Shown here piece by piece: positions 13,586-20,141 of a stretch of DNA of 34,256 bases. Positions within the stretch are counted from its first letter, which is position 1. Every line of letters begins with the position of its first letter. The notes under the pieces are model-generated. The model saw only the letters and a list, made by a program, of their open reading frames with translations. It had not been told where the DNA came from and did no database searches. Source of the stretch: Quinella sp. 1Q5 (lineage in GTDB: Bacteria > Bacillota > Negativicutes > Selenomonadales > Selenomonadaceae); assembly GCA_014764605.1 (NCBI GenBank), contig JACXWG010000014.1, forward strand, positions 1 to 34,256, in the 5' to 3' direction. A program made the position numbers and the translations under genes.

Positions 13586-14695
13586 ATGAAATTCAGCTGT
13601 TATAAATCAGATTTAACCGAGGCTTTACAGTTTGTGATTAGGGCGGTCGCCGTCAAACCCATGACGCCGATACTAGCGGGCATTTATCTCAAGGCGGAAG
13701 GTTCAATGCTTGAGGTGCAGTCGAATAACTTTTCTACTGGGATAATCACGCGAATACCTGTTAATACCGAGGTTGCGGGCGAAACCGTCGTCAGCGGCAA
13801 GCGTTTCCAAGATTTCGTTAAGAACATGCCCGACGATACTATCACTTTCTCCGACGAAGATAGGAGCAACCTCTTAACGATTGAATCGGGCGGCGCGGCT
13901 GTCGAACTGCTCACCATGACTGCCAGCGATTTCCCGAAGGTCAAGACGCCAGAAACCGACAAATCATTTAAGATTCGCACGACCGCGCTTAGGGATTTGA
14001 TTCGCAAGACCGCCTTTGCTGCCGCTAAGGACAACGACCGACCGATTTTCACGGGCGGGAGCTTTGAGATTAAAGGCGATAAGATTACGCTCGTCGCCAC
14101 GAACACGCACCGCCTTGCACTTGCTAGCGAACAACTTTCCGAGAGTTACCCCGATTCAAGTTTCGTCGTGCCGGCTGATTCTCTTCGTGGGCTTATGTTG
14201 CGTATCGACCCTAAGGACATTGATAACTATGTCACGATTAACTATTCCACGCGCTACCTTACGTTTAGTTTCGATAATGTCTTCATGACGGCGCGACTTA
14301 TCGAAGGACAATTCCCGCCCTATGATAGAGTTATCCCCTCCTCTAGCACCACGCATGTTAAAGTTGACGCCGTGGAGTTCAAAAACGCTGTTGAGTTCGT
14401 CGGATTGATGAGCAAGGAGACCCAATACAATACGGTCAAGTTCTCCTTAGGCAACGGCGGCATTGAAATTTCTTCCACTTCCCCTGAAGTCGGCGGCGCA
14501 GTTAAAAACGTCGAGGCGGACATTGACGGCGAAGACTTGGACATCTCCTTCAACGCAGACTATATCATAGATGTGCTTAAGGTCATCAATAGCAAGCAGA
14601 TTAATATCGCACTAAACGACAAGTATAGCCCCGCCGCCTTCACCGAGCCTGATAACGACAACTATATCTACGTTGCCACCCCAGTTAGAGCTTGA
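13586..14695 (+). CDS. dnaN: DNA polymerase III beta subunit (sliding clamp)
   Basis: A 369-residue clamp of three repeated domains that encircles DNA and tethers polymerase III and other replication proteins. Family marks include the opening MKFSCYKSDLTEALQFVIRAV, PILAGIYLKAEG, GGSFEIKGDKITLVATNTHRLA in the second domain, and the C-terminal YVATPVRA, matching the Met/Leu-Pro-Val/Met-Arg end of clamps. Length is normal. The start follows AAAGGAGG. It is the first gene of an operon with recF and a DciA-like gene, but the dnaA gene that usually precedes dnaN is replaced by the divergent cbiK. Confidence 0.98.
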   Translation: MKFSCYKSDLTEALQFVIRAVAVKPMTPILAGIYLKAEGSMLEVQSNNFSTGIITRIPVNTEVAGETVVSGKRFQDFVKNMPDDTITFSDEDRSNLLTIESGGAAVELLTMTASDFPKVKTPETDKSFKIRTTALRDLIRKTAFAAAKDNDRPIFTGGSFEIKGDKITLVATNTHRLALASEQLSESYPDSSFVVPADSLRGLMLRIDPKDIDNYVTINYSTRYLTFSFDNVFMTARLIEGQFPPYDRVIPSSSTTHVKVDAVEFKNAVEFVGLMSKETQYNTVKFSLGNGGIEISSTSPEVGGAVKNVEADIDGEDLDISFNADYIIDVLKVINSKQINIALNDKYSPAAFTEPDNDNYIYVATPVRA

Positions 14696-14696
14696 G

Positions 14697-15788
14697 ATGC
14701 ACGCGGCAGAAATTTCTTTAAAGGACTGGCGCAACCTTGCTGAGATGAGCTTTTGTCCCAACGATACGATAAATATTTTCCTAGGGCAAAACGCGCAGGG
14801 CAAAACCAATATCCTTGAGGCGATTAACTATGCGTCGCTGTTGCGTAGCAGAGCCGGCAGGGAAGCAGAGCTGATTCGTTGGGGACAATCGATTGCGTTC
14901 GTCCGAATAAAATTTTATAAAGCGGGCGTTTCACACGAGCTAGCGATTGAAATTTCCCAAGACCGGCGGCGAAGAATCATCCTAGACGCCAACCCAATCC
15001 GCCCACGAGAACTTATCGGCAAGTTAAATTCGGTGTTCTTCTCGCCCGAAGATTTATTCATGTTTAAGGGGTCGCCAATGGGTCGCCGCAAGTTTCTGGA
15101 CGCGCAAATCTCGCAAGCCTCGCCCGTCTATTTCCTAGACCTGCTCAAGTACAATCGCATCGTCGAGCAAAGAAATATCCTGCTGAAGAAAATCCGCGAC
15201 GACGACGCTAAGGCATCCGAACTCGACCTTTGGGACGCGCAACTTGCTTTTGCCGCCGAGAAAATTTTAAGCAAGCGTCTAAGTTCCGTTGACAAGCTCA
15301 ATCGCCTGACAGGCTCCATACATAAGACAATTTCAGCGGGCAAGGAAAATCTATCCGTCGCTTACGATATGCGCGGGATTGATTCTGATAAGGACATTGC
15401 GGAAAATTTCTTTGAACTGCTAAGGGCAAAACGGACTGACGACGTGCGCAACGGTTCGACGAGCAAGGGACCTCATCGCGACGACTTGAAGTTTTATATT
15501 AATCGTCGGGAGCTTAAAGTCTTCGGTTCGCAAGGACAACTTCGCACGGCGGCACTTTCCTTGAAACTGTCCGAGTTACAGTTCTTGAGGGCGGAGACTG
15601 GCGAATATCCGTTGCTTCTGCTTGATGACGTGATGAGCGAACTTGACGCCGAACGCCGCGAGTTGTTGCTTGAGTTTCTTAGCCGTGAACGAATTCAGAC
15701 GCTGATAACGGCAACCGACCGCGCTTACTTCCCGTCGAGGAGCTTTGGCAAAACTTTCCTAGTCAAGGCGGGGAGGCTGTTTGAGTGA
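14697..15788 (+). CDS. recF: DNA replication and repair protein RecF
   Basis: RecF is an SMC/ABC-type ATPase that, with RecO and RecR, loads RecA at single-strand gaps. The 363-residue product has Walker A LGQNAQGKTNILEAI, FFSPEDLFMFKGSPMGRRKF, the signature region with GPHRDD, SQGQLRTAALSLKL, and Walker B LLLLDDVMSELD. The start is placed at ATG 14697, one base after the dnaN stop, giving MHAAEISLKDWRNL, which aligns with the MxxxxLxLxxFRN start of RecF. The in-frame TTG at 14673 lies within dnaN and adds unrelated residues. The ribosome binding site is weak (GAG), so coupling to dnaN translation is likely. Confidence 0.97.
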   Translation: MHAAEISLKDWRNLAEMSFCPNDTINIFLGQNAQGKTNILEAINYASLLRSRAGREAELIRWGQSIAFVRIKFYKAGVSHELAIEISQDRRRRIILDANPIRPRELIGKLNSVFFSPEDLFMFKGSPMGRRKFLDAQISQASPVYFLDLLKYNRIVEQRNILLKKIRDDDAKASELDLWDAQLAFAAEKILSKRLSSVDKLNRLTGSIHKTISAGKENLSVAYDMRGIDSDKDIAENFFELLRAKRTDDVRNGSTSKGPHRDDLKFYINRRELKVFGSQGQLRTAALSLKLSELQFLRAETGEYPLLLLDDVMSELDAERRELLLEFLSRERIQTLITATDRAYFPSRSFGKTFLVKAGRLFE

Positions 15789-16687
15789 TTGACTTTGACT
15801 TGACACTGCATGAACAGATTCGCGCACTCGGCACGGCGGCTTACAAAAAATTTCTCTGCAGTGAAGTAATTCGCAACTGGAGCAAGCTTGTCGATGAGAG
15901 TATCGCCGCGCAGATTGTGCCCGTCACGATTGAACACGGCGTTTTGTTTGTCGACGCGCAAAGCTCCGCCGTTAAAGACCAGCTGAAGTTCTTCGCCGAG
16001 GAAATCATCGACACGATTAACGAGAACTTCGGACGAGGCGAACCGCTTGTTAAGGAAATAAGAATTGCTAAGGGCTTTCAAATTGTCGACAAGCTCAAGC
16101 CGAAGAAAATTTCCGAACCCGTGCAAGTCGAAGAAATTGACTTGGAGCAGATAACTTTGACGGACGCGGAGACTAAACATTGCGAGGAGCAAGCGCAAAG
16201 AGTTTCCGACGAAAAGTTGCGGCAGACAGTCTTGATGACGTTGCTGACGCAGGCGCGGCTTAAAAAGTTTCGGCTCGCTAACGGTTGGCATAAATGCGCT
16301 AAGTGCTCCACGCTTTGTCAGCCGCAGGAAACGTTTTGCGAAGTCTGCAGGATAAAGGAACGGGACTCGATGATTGAGGAGCTTTTTAGAATCTTTTACG
16401 ACGAGCCGTGGCTGAAAACATGGGACGCGCAAAAGATTTTGTTAGAGCGAATGCCGCATATGCGCAGGGAATGTTTGCCCGAAGCAGTCGAATCGGCGCG
16501 AACGTCACTAATCCAACGCATTGCTAGTCATGTCCGTTATGGCGATGACAACTCCCCCGACGCGTTAAAGTTGGTTATGCTAGAGAAGAGACTTCCGCCC
16601 GACAAGCTCACGCCCACGATAATCAAACGTGCCCTTTCCGATTTGCAATTCAACCTAGCGGAACTGCCGAAGTTCCCACGAAAATAA
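15785..16687 (+). CDS. DUF721/DciA-like protein with zinc-ribbon motif
   Basis: A 300-residue protein whose first 100 residues match the DUF721/DciA fold (VIRNWSKLVDESIAAQIVPV, then GVLFVDAQSSAVKDQLKFF). DciA proteins help load the replicative helicase in bacteria lacking DnaC or DnaI-type loaders, and in Firmicutes such genes often follow recF. Here a second half carries C171-x2-C174 and C185-x2-C188 (with C178 between), a probable zinc ribbon, followed by a basic helical region, so it is about twice the usual length. The GTG start at 15785 overlaps the recF stop by 4 nt (GTGA). The operon ends at the terminator 16691-16716. The helicase-loading role is an inference from the family. Confidence 0.8.
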   Translation: MIDFDLTLHEQIRALGTAAYKKFLCSEVIRNWSKLVDESIAAQIVPVTIEHGVLFVDAQSSAVKDQLKFFAEEIIDTINENFGRGEPLVKEIRIAKGFQIVDKLKPKKISEPVQVEEIDLEQITLTDAETKHCEEQAQRVSDEKLRQTVLMTLLTQARLKKFRLANGWHKCAKCSTLCQPQETFCEVCRIKERDSMIEELFRIFYDEPWLKTWDAQKILLERMPHMRRECLPEAVESARTSLIQRIASHVRYGDDNSPDALKLVMLEKRLPPDKLTPTIIKRALSDLQFNLAELPKFPRK

Positions 16688-16690
16688 ATT

Positions 16691-16716
16691 ATCCCGTCAA
16701 CAAGGCGGGATTTTTT
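16691..16716 (+). terminator. Intrinsic terminator of dnaN-recF-dciA
   Basis: ATCCCGTC (16691-16698), loop AACAA, GGCGGGAT (16704-16711; one G-U pair), then six T. It starts four bases after the stop codon of the DciA-like gene. Confidence 0.85.
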
Positions 16717-16727
16717 ATTGCACGGAA

Positions 16728-16754
16728 AAAACCCCCGAACTTGTCGAGGGTTTT
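16728..16754 (-). terminator. Intrinsic terminator downstream of tRNA-Pro
   Basis: On the minus strand AAAACCCTCGA (16754-16744), loop CAAGT, TCGGGGGTTTT (16738-16728) with eleven pairs including one G-U, then further T. It lies 15 bp after the CCA end. Confidence 0.85.
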
Positions 16755-16768
16755 GGGATTTTCTTTAT

Positions 16769-16845
16769 TGGTCGGAACGACGAGACTTGAACTCACGACC
16801 TCTTCCACCCCAAGGAAGCGCTCTACCAAACTGAGCTACGTCCCG
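16769..16845 (-). tRNA. tRNA-Pro(GGG)
   Basis: A 77-nt cloverleaf on the minus strand. The acceptor is CGGGACG pairing with CGTTCCG (one G-U) and discriminator A, with CCA encoded. The D-arm is GTAGCTCAGTTTGGTAGAGC, the anticodon stem is CTTCC/GGAAG with loop TTGGGGT giving anticodon GGG, and the T-arm contains GAGTTCAAGTCTC. It reads CCC and CCU proline codons. It has its own promoter (16858-16886) and terminator (16728-16754), so it is a one-gene unit. Confidence 0.96.
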
Positions 16846-16857
16846 AAAACGTTTCGG

Positions 16858-16886
16858 ATTATAGCACCTTGCCTTTTAAATTGCAA
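16858..16886 (-). promoter_or_regulatory. Promoter of tRNA-Pro
   Basis: On the minus strand TTGCAA (16881-16886), exactly 17 bp, then a perfect TATAAT (16858-16863). The tRNA begins 12 bp downstream of the -10 box, so the precursor leader is only a few bases. Confidence 0.85.
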
Positions 16887-16897
16887 GGCTTTTTTTA
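16867..16897 (+). terminator. Plus-strand hairpin with T8, facing into the znuA-like gene
   Basis: CCTTGC (16867-16872), ten-base loop, GCAAGG (16883-16888), C and eight T on the plus strand. No plus-strand gene ends just before it, since the DciA-like gene has its own terminator. It overlaps the tRNA-Pro promoter and reaches the stop codon of the minus-strand lipoprotein gene. It may stop antisense read-through, but the stem is short. Confidence 0.4.
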
Positions 16898-17782
16898 CTG
16901 CAGAGCCTTCGCGAGAGTCACGACATTGTTAAGCATTCTTTCCACGTAGTCGAGCAAGTTTTCTGGCTTAGCCTCGCCCGTTACTATTGGGTCAAGTTCA
17001 AAGAGTTGTGCGCCGGTTTCGTGGGCAATCGTCTCTGCCGCCTTTGGTGAGTATTGCGGCTCCGTGAAAATGACTTTAACGGGCAGAGCGTTTATCTTGT
17101 CAATCGTGTCTGCAAGCTCCTGCGGCGTCGGCTCGGTGCCGGGTTCGCGTTCGATGACTGCCACGACGTTAAGCCCAAGTTCCTTTGCTAAGTAAGGGAA
17201 CGCCTCGTGGAACGTGACAATATCTTTGTTTGGTAGCATGGCAAGCGATAGTTGCAACTCGTCGCGCAAGGTCGTTAGCTCGTCGACGTAATCAAGCGTA
17301 TGTCGTTTATAAGCTTCGACGTGCCTGGGGTCGAGTTCGCACAGCTTAGACGAAATATTTTTTACCTGCTCAATCGTGTAGGTTATACTCAGCCACACAT
17401 GCGGATTGGGCTTGCTGTTTTCCATTATCGGGACAATTTTGGGCGTGTCGCTCGCGTCGATGATTTTAAGATTCGGGTGCGCCTCAATGACCTTATCCAT
17501 AAAGCTTTCCATTCCCAGCCCGTTGACTACGAAGATGTCAGCTTTCTCCAAAATCTTCATGTCTTCGGGCGTCAACTGGTAATCGTGCAAGCAACCAGTC
17601 TGCGGCGGCGTCAGGTTCACGACCTCCACGCCGTCAACGCCGCGAGTTATGTTCATCACTTCCAAATACATTGGATAAAACGACGTGACGATTTTTAAGT
17701 TGCCGTTGTCTTTCTTATCGGAGCCGCAACCCATAAGCGCGAATGTCAGCATAATCAGCGCGAGGCAAAAAATTTTCTTCAT
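16895..17782 (-). CDS. Zinc/manganese ABC transporter substrate-binding lipoprotein, ZnuA-like
   Basis: A 295-residue cluster A-I metal-binding protein. The N-terminus is a lipoprotein signal with lipobox LMGC (C19). Likely metal ligands are H66 in GCLHDYQLTPEDM, H128 in NPHVWLS, H192 in TFHEAFPYLAKELG and an acidic residue near D264 in ELDPI. EREPGTEPTPQEL and FTEPQYSPKAAE are usual for zinc-type members. There is no long His/Asp-rich loop. It is the last gene of the csaB run, 22 bp after a 31-residue ORF, with AAGGAG before the ATG. The permease and ATPase genes are not adjacent, so it either works with components encoded elsewhere or only scavenges metal. Confidence 0.88.
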   Translation of the reverse strand: MKKIFCLALIMLTFALMGCGSDKKDNGNLKIVTSFYPMYLEVMNITRGVDGVEVVNLTPPQTGCLHDYQLTPEDMKILEKADIFVVNGLGMESFMDKVIEAHPNLKIIDASDTPKIVPIMENSKPNPHVWLSITYTIEQVKNISSKLCELDPRHVEAYKRHTLDYVDELTTLRDELQLSLAMLPNKDIVTFHEAFPYLAKELGLNVVAVIEREPGTEPTPQELADTIDKINALPVKVIFTEPQYSPKAAETIAHETGAQLFELDPIVTGEAKPENLLDYVERMLNNVVTLAKALQ

Positions 17783-17804
17783 ATTAAACTCCTTAAATCA
17801 ATCG

Positions 17805-17900
17805 TCAGCTGGTGAGTAAGGCAATAACCATGATAATCAAAAGGACTATACCGCTTACTCCAAAGACAGCAAACAACCATTGAACCCATTCTTTGTCCAT
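17805..17900 (-). CDS. Possible 31-residue single-helix membrane peptide
   Basis: Between the aminotransferase stop and the ZnuA-like gene the minus strand has ATG at 17900 and an open frame of 31 codons: MDKEWVQWLFAVFGVSG, then a hydrophobic run IVLLIIMVIALL ending in TS. It would form one transmembrane helix with a short acidic/amphipathic start. It begins 4 bp after the aminotransferase stop (TGATGTCATG). The nearest GGAG is about 16 bp upstream, so initiation would rely on coupling. No family is recognised. The consistently hydrophobic composition and its fit to the gap argue that it is real. Confidence 0.5.
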   Translation of the reverse strand: MDKEWVQWLFAVFGVSGIVLLIIMVIALLTS

Positions 17901-17904
17901 GACA

Positions 17905-19077
17905 TCAACTTCGATACTCCGCGGCGAGCTTCTTGAACAGTGGCAAGGAACGTTCAATAGTCTCAGTCTTTATGCAGTAAGCCGCACGGAAATAACCAGG
18001 GGCTCCAAAGTCCGCGCCAGGCACCAACAGCAAGTCATATTTCTTAGCACGTTCGCAGAAAGCATAATCGTCCTCCTCCAGAGCCTTAGGGAACAGATAG
18101 AATGCACCTTGAGGTTTAACGCACTCGAAGCCCGCCGCAATCAGTCCGTCATAAAGGAGCTTGCCATTTAGTTCATAGGGCGTGATGTCGACCGACTTGC
18201 CCGCACACTTAGCAACGACTAACTGCCACAAGCTCGGCGCATTAACATGAGTTAGGACACGCGCCGCCCCTGCCACTGCTCCGAAAATCTTATCGAAGTC
18301 CGTAACCTCATCGGGCACGACGATATAGCCAATGCGCTCGCCGGGTAGGGAAAAGCTTTTGCTGTAGGAGTAGCAAACGAGAGTATTTTTGTAGAAATTC
18401 GGCACCCAAGGCACCGCGACGCCGTAAGCAAGTTCACGATAGGGTTCATCACATATCAAGAAGATGTTCCGCCCTTGAGCCTTAAGAATGTCTGTGAGCT
18501 TAGCAATCGTTTCTTTTGAGTAGACCGCGCCGCTAGGATTGTTCGGGGAATTGATGATAACTGCTTTGGTCTTTGGCGATAAAAGCCTTTGGAAGTCGTC
18601 GAAGTCAATCTGCCAATCAGCGGGGCGCGGCTTGACGACTTTAAGCGTTGCTCCGACCGACTCGACGAAAACTTTATATTCAGGGAAATACGGTGCAAAG
18701 GTTATGAACTCATCGCCAGGCTCCGCCAACGCCTTAAAGCAGATTGTAATCGCTGCCGCCGCTCCGCTCGTGACGAAAAGATTTTTCCCAGCGAAGTTCG
18801 TTCCGAAACGTGCGTTAATGCTCTGCGCTAATGTCTCGCGGACTTGTGGATTGCCGGGCGCGACGGTGTAGCCATGAACCTTTGCCGGCTCGTAAGTCTG
18901 CAGAATCTCAATCGCGGCGTCGCGTACAAAGTCGGGAGTCGGCACGTTGGGATTGCCTAGGCTGAAGTCGAAAATATTTTCCTCGCCGACTTGAGTCGCC
19001 CTCTTGCGTCCAAATTCAAATATTGTGCGGATTGTCGATTTCTTCGTCCCAAGCTCATACATCTTGCTTGATACCAT
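17905..19077 (-). CDS. PLP-dependent class I/II aminotransferase
   Basis: A 390-residue fold-type I aminotransferase. Motifs seen are FSLGNPNVPTPDFV, TSGAAAAITICFKAL, INSPNNPSGAVYSK (substrate carboxylate site), LICDEPYRELAYG (PLP aspartate and tyrosine) and CYSYSKSFSLPGERIGY with the Schiff-base lysine. The C-terminal half has KPQGAFYLFPKAL. It belongs to the aspartate-aminotransferase-like group common in anaerobic Firmicutes. The amino donor and substrate cannot be told from sequence. The ATG at 19077 is preceded by AAGGAG, which is the last two codons of the upstream glycosyltransferase gene. Its place after glycosyltransferases raises, but does not prove, a role in making an amino sugar or amino acid for the cell surface. 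Confidence 0.88.
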   Translation of the reverse strand: MVSSKMYELGTKKSTIRTIFEFGRKRATQVGEENIFDFSLGNPNVPTPDFVRDAAIEILQTYEPAKVHGYTVAPGNPQVRETLAQSINARFGTNFAGKNLFVTSGAAAAITICFKALAEPGDEFITFAPYFPEYKVFVESVGATLKVVKPRPADWQIDFDDFQRLLSPKTKAVIINSPNNPSGAVYSKETIAKLTDILKAQGRNIFLICDEPYRELAYGVAVPWVPNFYKNTLVCYSYSKSFSLPGERIGYIVVPDEVTDFDKIFGAVAGAARVLTHVNAPSLWQLVVAKCAGKSVDITPYELNGKLLYDGLIAAGFECVKPQGAFYLFPKALEEDDYAFCERAKKYDLLLVPGADFGAPGYFRAAYCIKTETIERSLPLFKKLAAEYRS

Positions 19078-19084
19078 TCAATAA

Positions 19085-20137
19085 TCACTCCTTAGCTTTT
19101 AACTTGTCCTCTAACTCGGCAATGCGCCGTTGCGCCCGTGACAATTCTTTTTGTTGCGCGTCAATCATGCTGAAGAAGAACGGCACCGCCGAAGAGCCAT
19201 CGAACTTACGATACAAAGCCTCATAAATGTCTTGCGTGTCAAGGCGCATCCTCTCTTCTGAACAACAGCCGAGGCAATAATTAAAATGAAGGCTCAACGC
19301 TTGACAATAATAAAGCGGATTCTGCTTAAGGATTGCCGTCTTCTTTAAGAGTTCGTCAAAAGCCTCAAGCCAAAGGACAAACGCCGAGACCCAGTGGGAA
19401 ACTTGTTCGGGCGGCGTGCGTTTCTTGTGCGAAACCGACTCGGCATTATGGCTCCGGTAGAAGTAAAGCGGGATGGGGAGCGTCAGCAATCTCTTTGCAT
19501 AGCAGTAAACGTTAATAACCCAGATGAAGTCGCCGCCAGAAATTATCGCCGGGAAGGTGATTGCGTTTTCGATAAGGAAGTCGCGCCTTATAAACTTCGT
19601 CCACGGATTAGGGAAATTTCCCCTAAACAAGAGCCGCTGAAGATTTTTATTCGGGTCATTGATTGTCAAAGTCGGCTCGTCACTTGCGTCTTTTTCTTTG
19701 GCAAGCGCATTCTCCAAATCCAACATTTGCATGAGTTCGCCGCTACCGTCGCGAGTGTAATAAGCGGAGGTATAAACCACCTCGGCTTGAGTTTGCGTCG
19801 CCGCCGTGTACAGAAGCTCCAACGCACGCTCAACAATGAAATCGTCGGCGTCCACAAAAAAAATATATTCACCGCACGAAAGATTAAATCCGATATTGCG
19901 TGGAACATAACCGCCGCCGCCAGAATTTGTTTGCGTCTTAGAAAGCTTGAGCCGCCCATTAAACTTCGGCATATAACCTTCGACGATAGCAACGCTGTCA
20001 TCTGTTGAGCAATCATCAACGACAATAAGTTCAAAATCTTGGAACGTCTGCCCTAAGAGACTATTGAGACAGTCGCCGATATATTTTCCCGCGTTGTACA
20101 TGGGGATAATCACTGAGACCGCCGGATTGTTTTTCAA
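19085..20137 (-). CDS. GT2-family glycosyltransferase, single module, TTG start
   Basis: A 350-residue inverting glycosyltransferase of GT-A fold. It starts VSVIIPMYNAGKYIGDCLNSLL, has LIVVDDCSTDDS, the acceptor/donor segment YVPRNIGFNLSCGEYIFFVDADD with an intact metal-binding DxD (D96-A-D98), and a helical C-terminal half ending in a coiled coil (QQKELSRAQRRIAELEDKLK). No transmembrane segment is seen, so it acts on the cytoplasmic face, presumably on a lipid-linked surface glycan. TTG 20137 follows AAGGAG, which is formed by the last codons of the upstream gene. It is clearly a paralogue of the modules in that 1534-residue neighbour and shares a 49-bp identical stretch with module 1. Confidence 0.88.
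   Translation of the reverse strand: MKNNPAVSVIIPMYNAGKYIGDCLNSLLGQTFQDFELIVVDDCSTDDSVAIVEGYMPKFNGRLKLSKTQTNSGGGGYVPRNIGFNLSCGEYIFFVDADDFIVERALELLYTAATQTQAEVVYTSAYYTRDGSGELMQMLDLENALAKEKDASDEPTLTINDPNKNLQRLLFRGNFPNPWTKFIRRDFLIENAITFPAIISGGDFIWVINVYCYAKRLLTLPIPLYFYRSHNAESVSHKKRTPPEQVSHWVSAFVLWLEAFDELLKKTAILKQNPLYYCQALSLHFNYCLGCCSEERMRLDTQDIYEALYRKFDGSSAVPFFFSMIDAQQKELSRAQRRIAELEDKLKAKE
19923..19971. repeat. 49-bp exact repeat, copy in single GT2 gene
   Basis: Identical base for base to 24520-24568. It encodes the KLSKTQTNSGG region of the GT2 module. Exact DNA identity stands out because the flanking sequence has diverged, which suggests recent duplication or gene conversion. Confidence 0.85.
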
Positions 20138-20141
20138 AGAA

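Noticed and set aside
19394-20008. A 204-codon plus-strand frame opposite the single GT2 gene
   Set aside because: It is antisense to conserved GT2 motifs, and similar antisense frames recur opposite other modules because the same codons are repeated.
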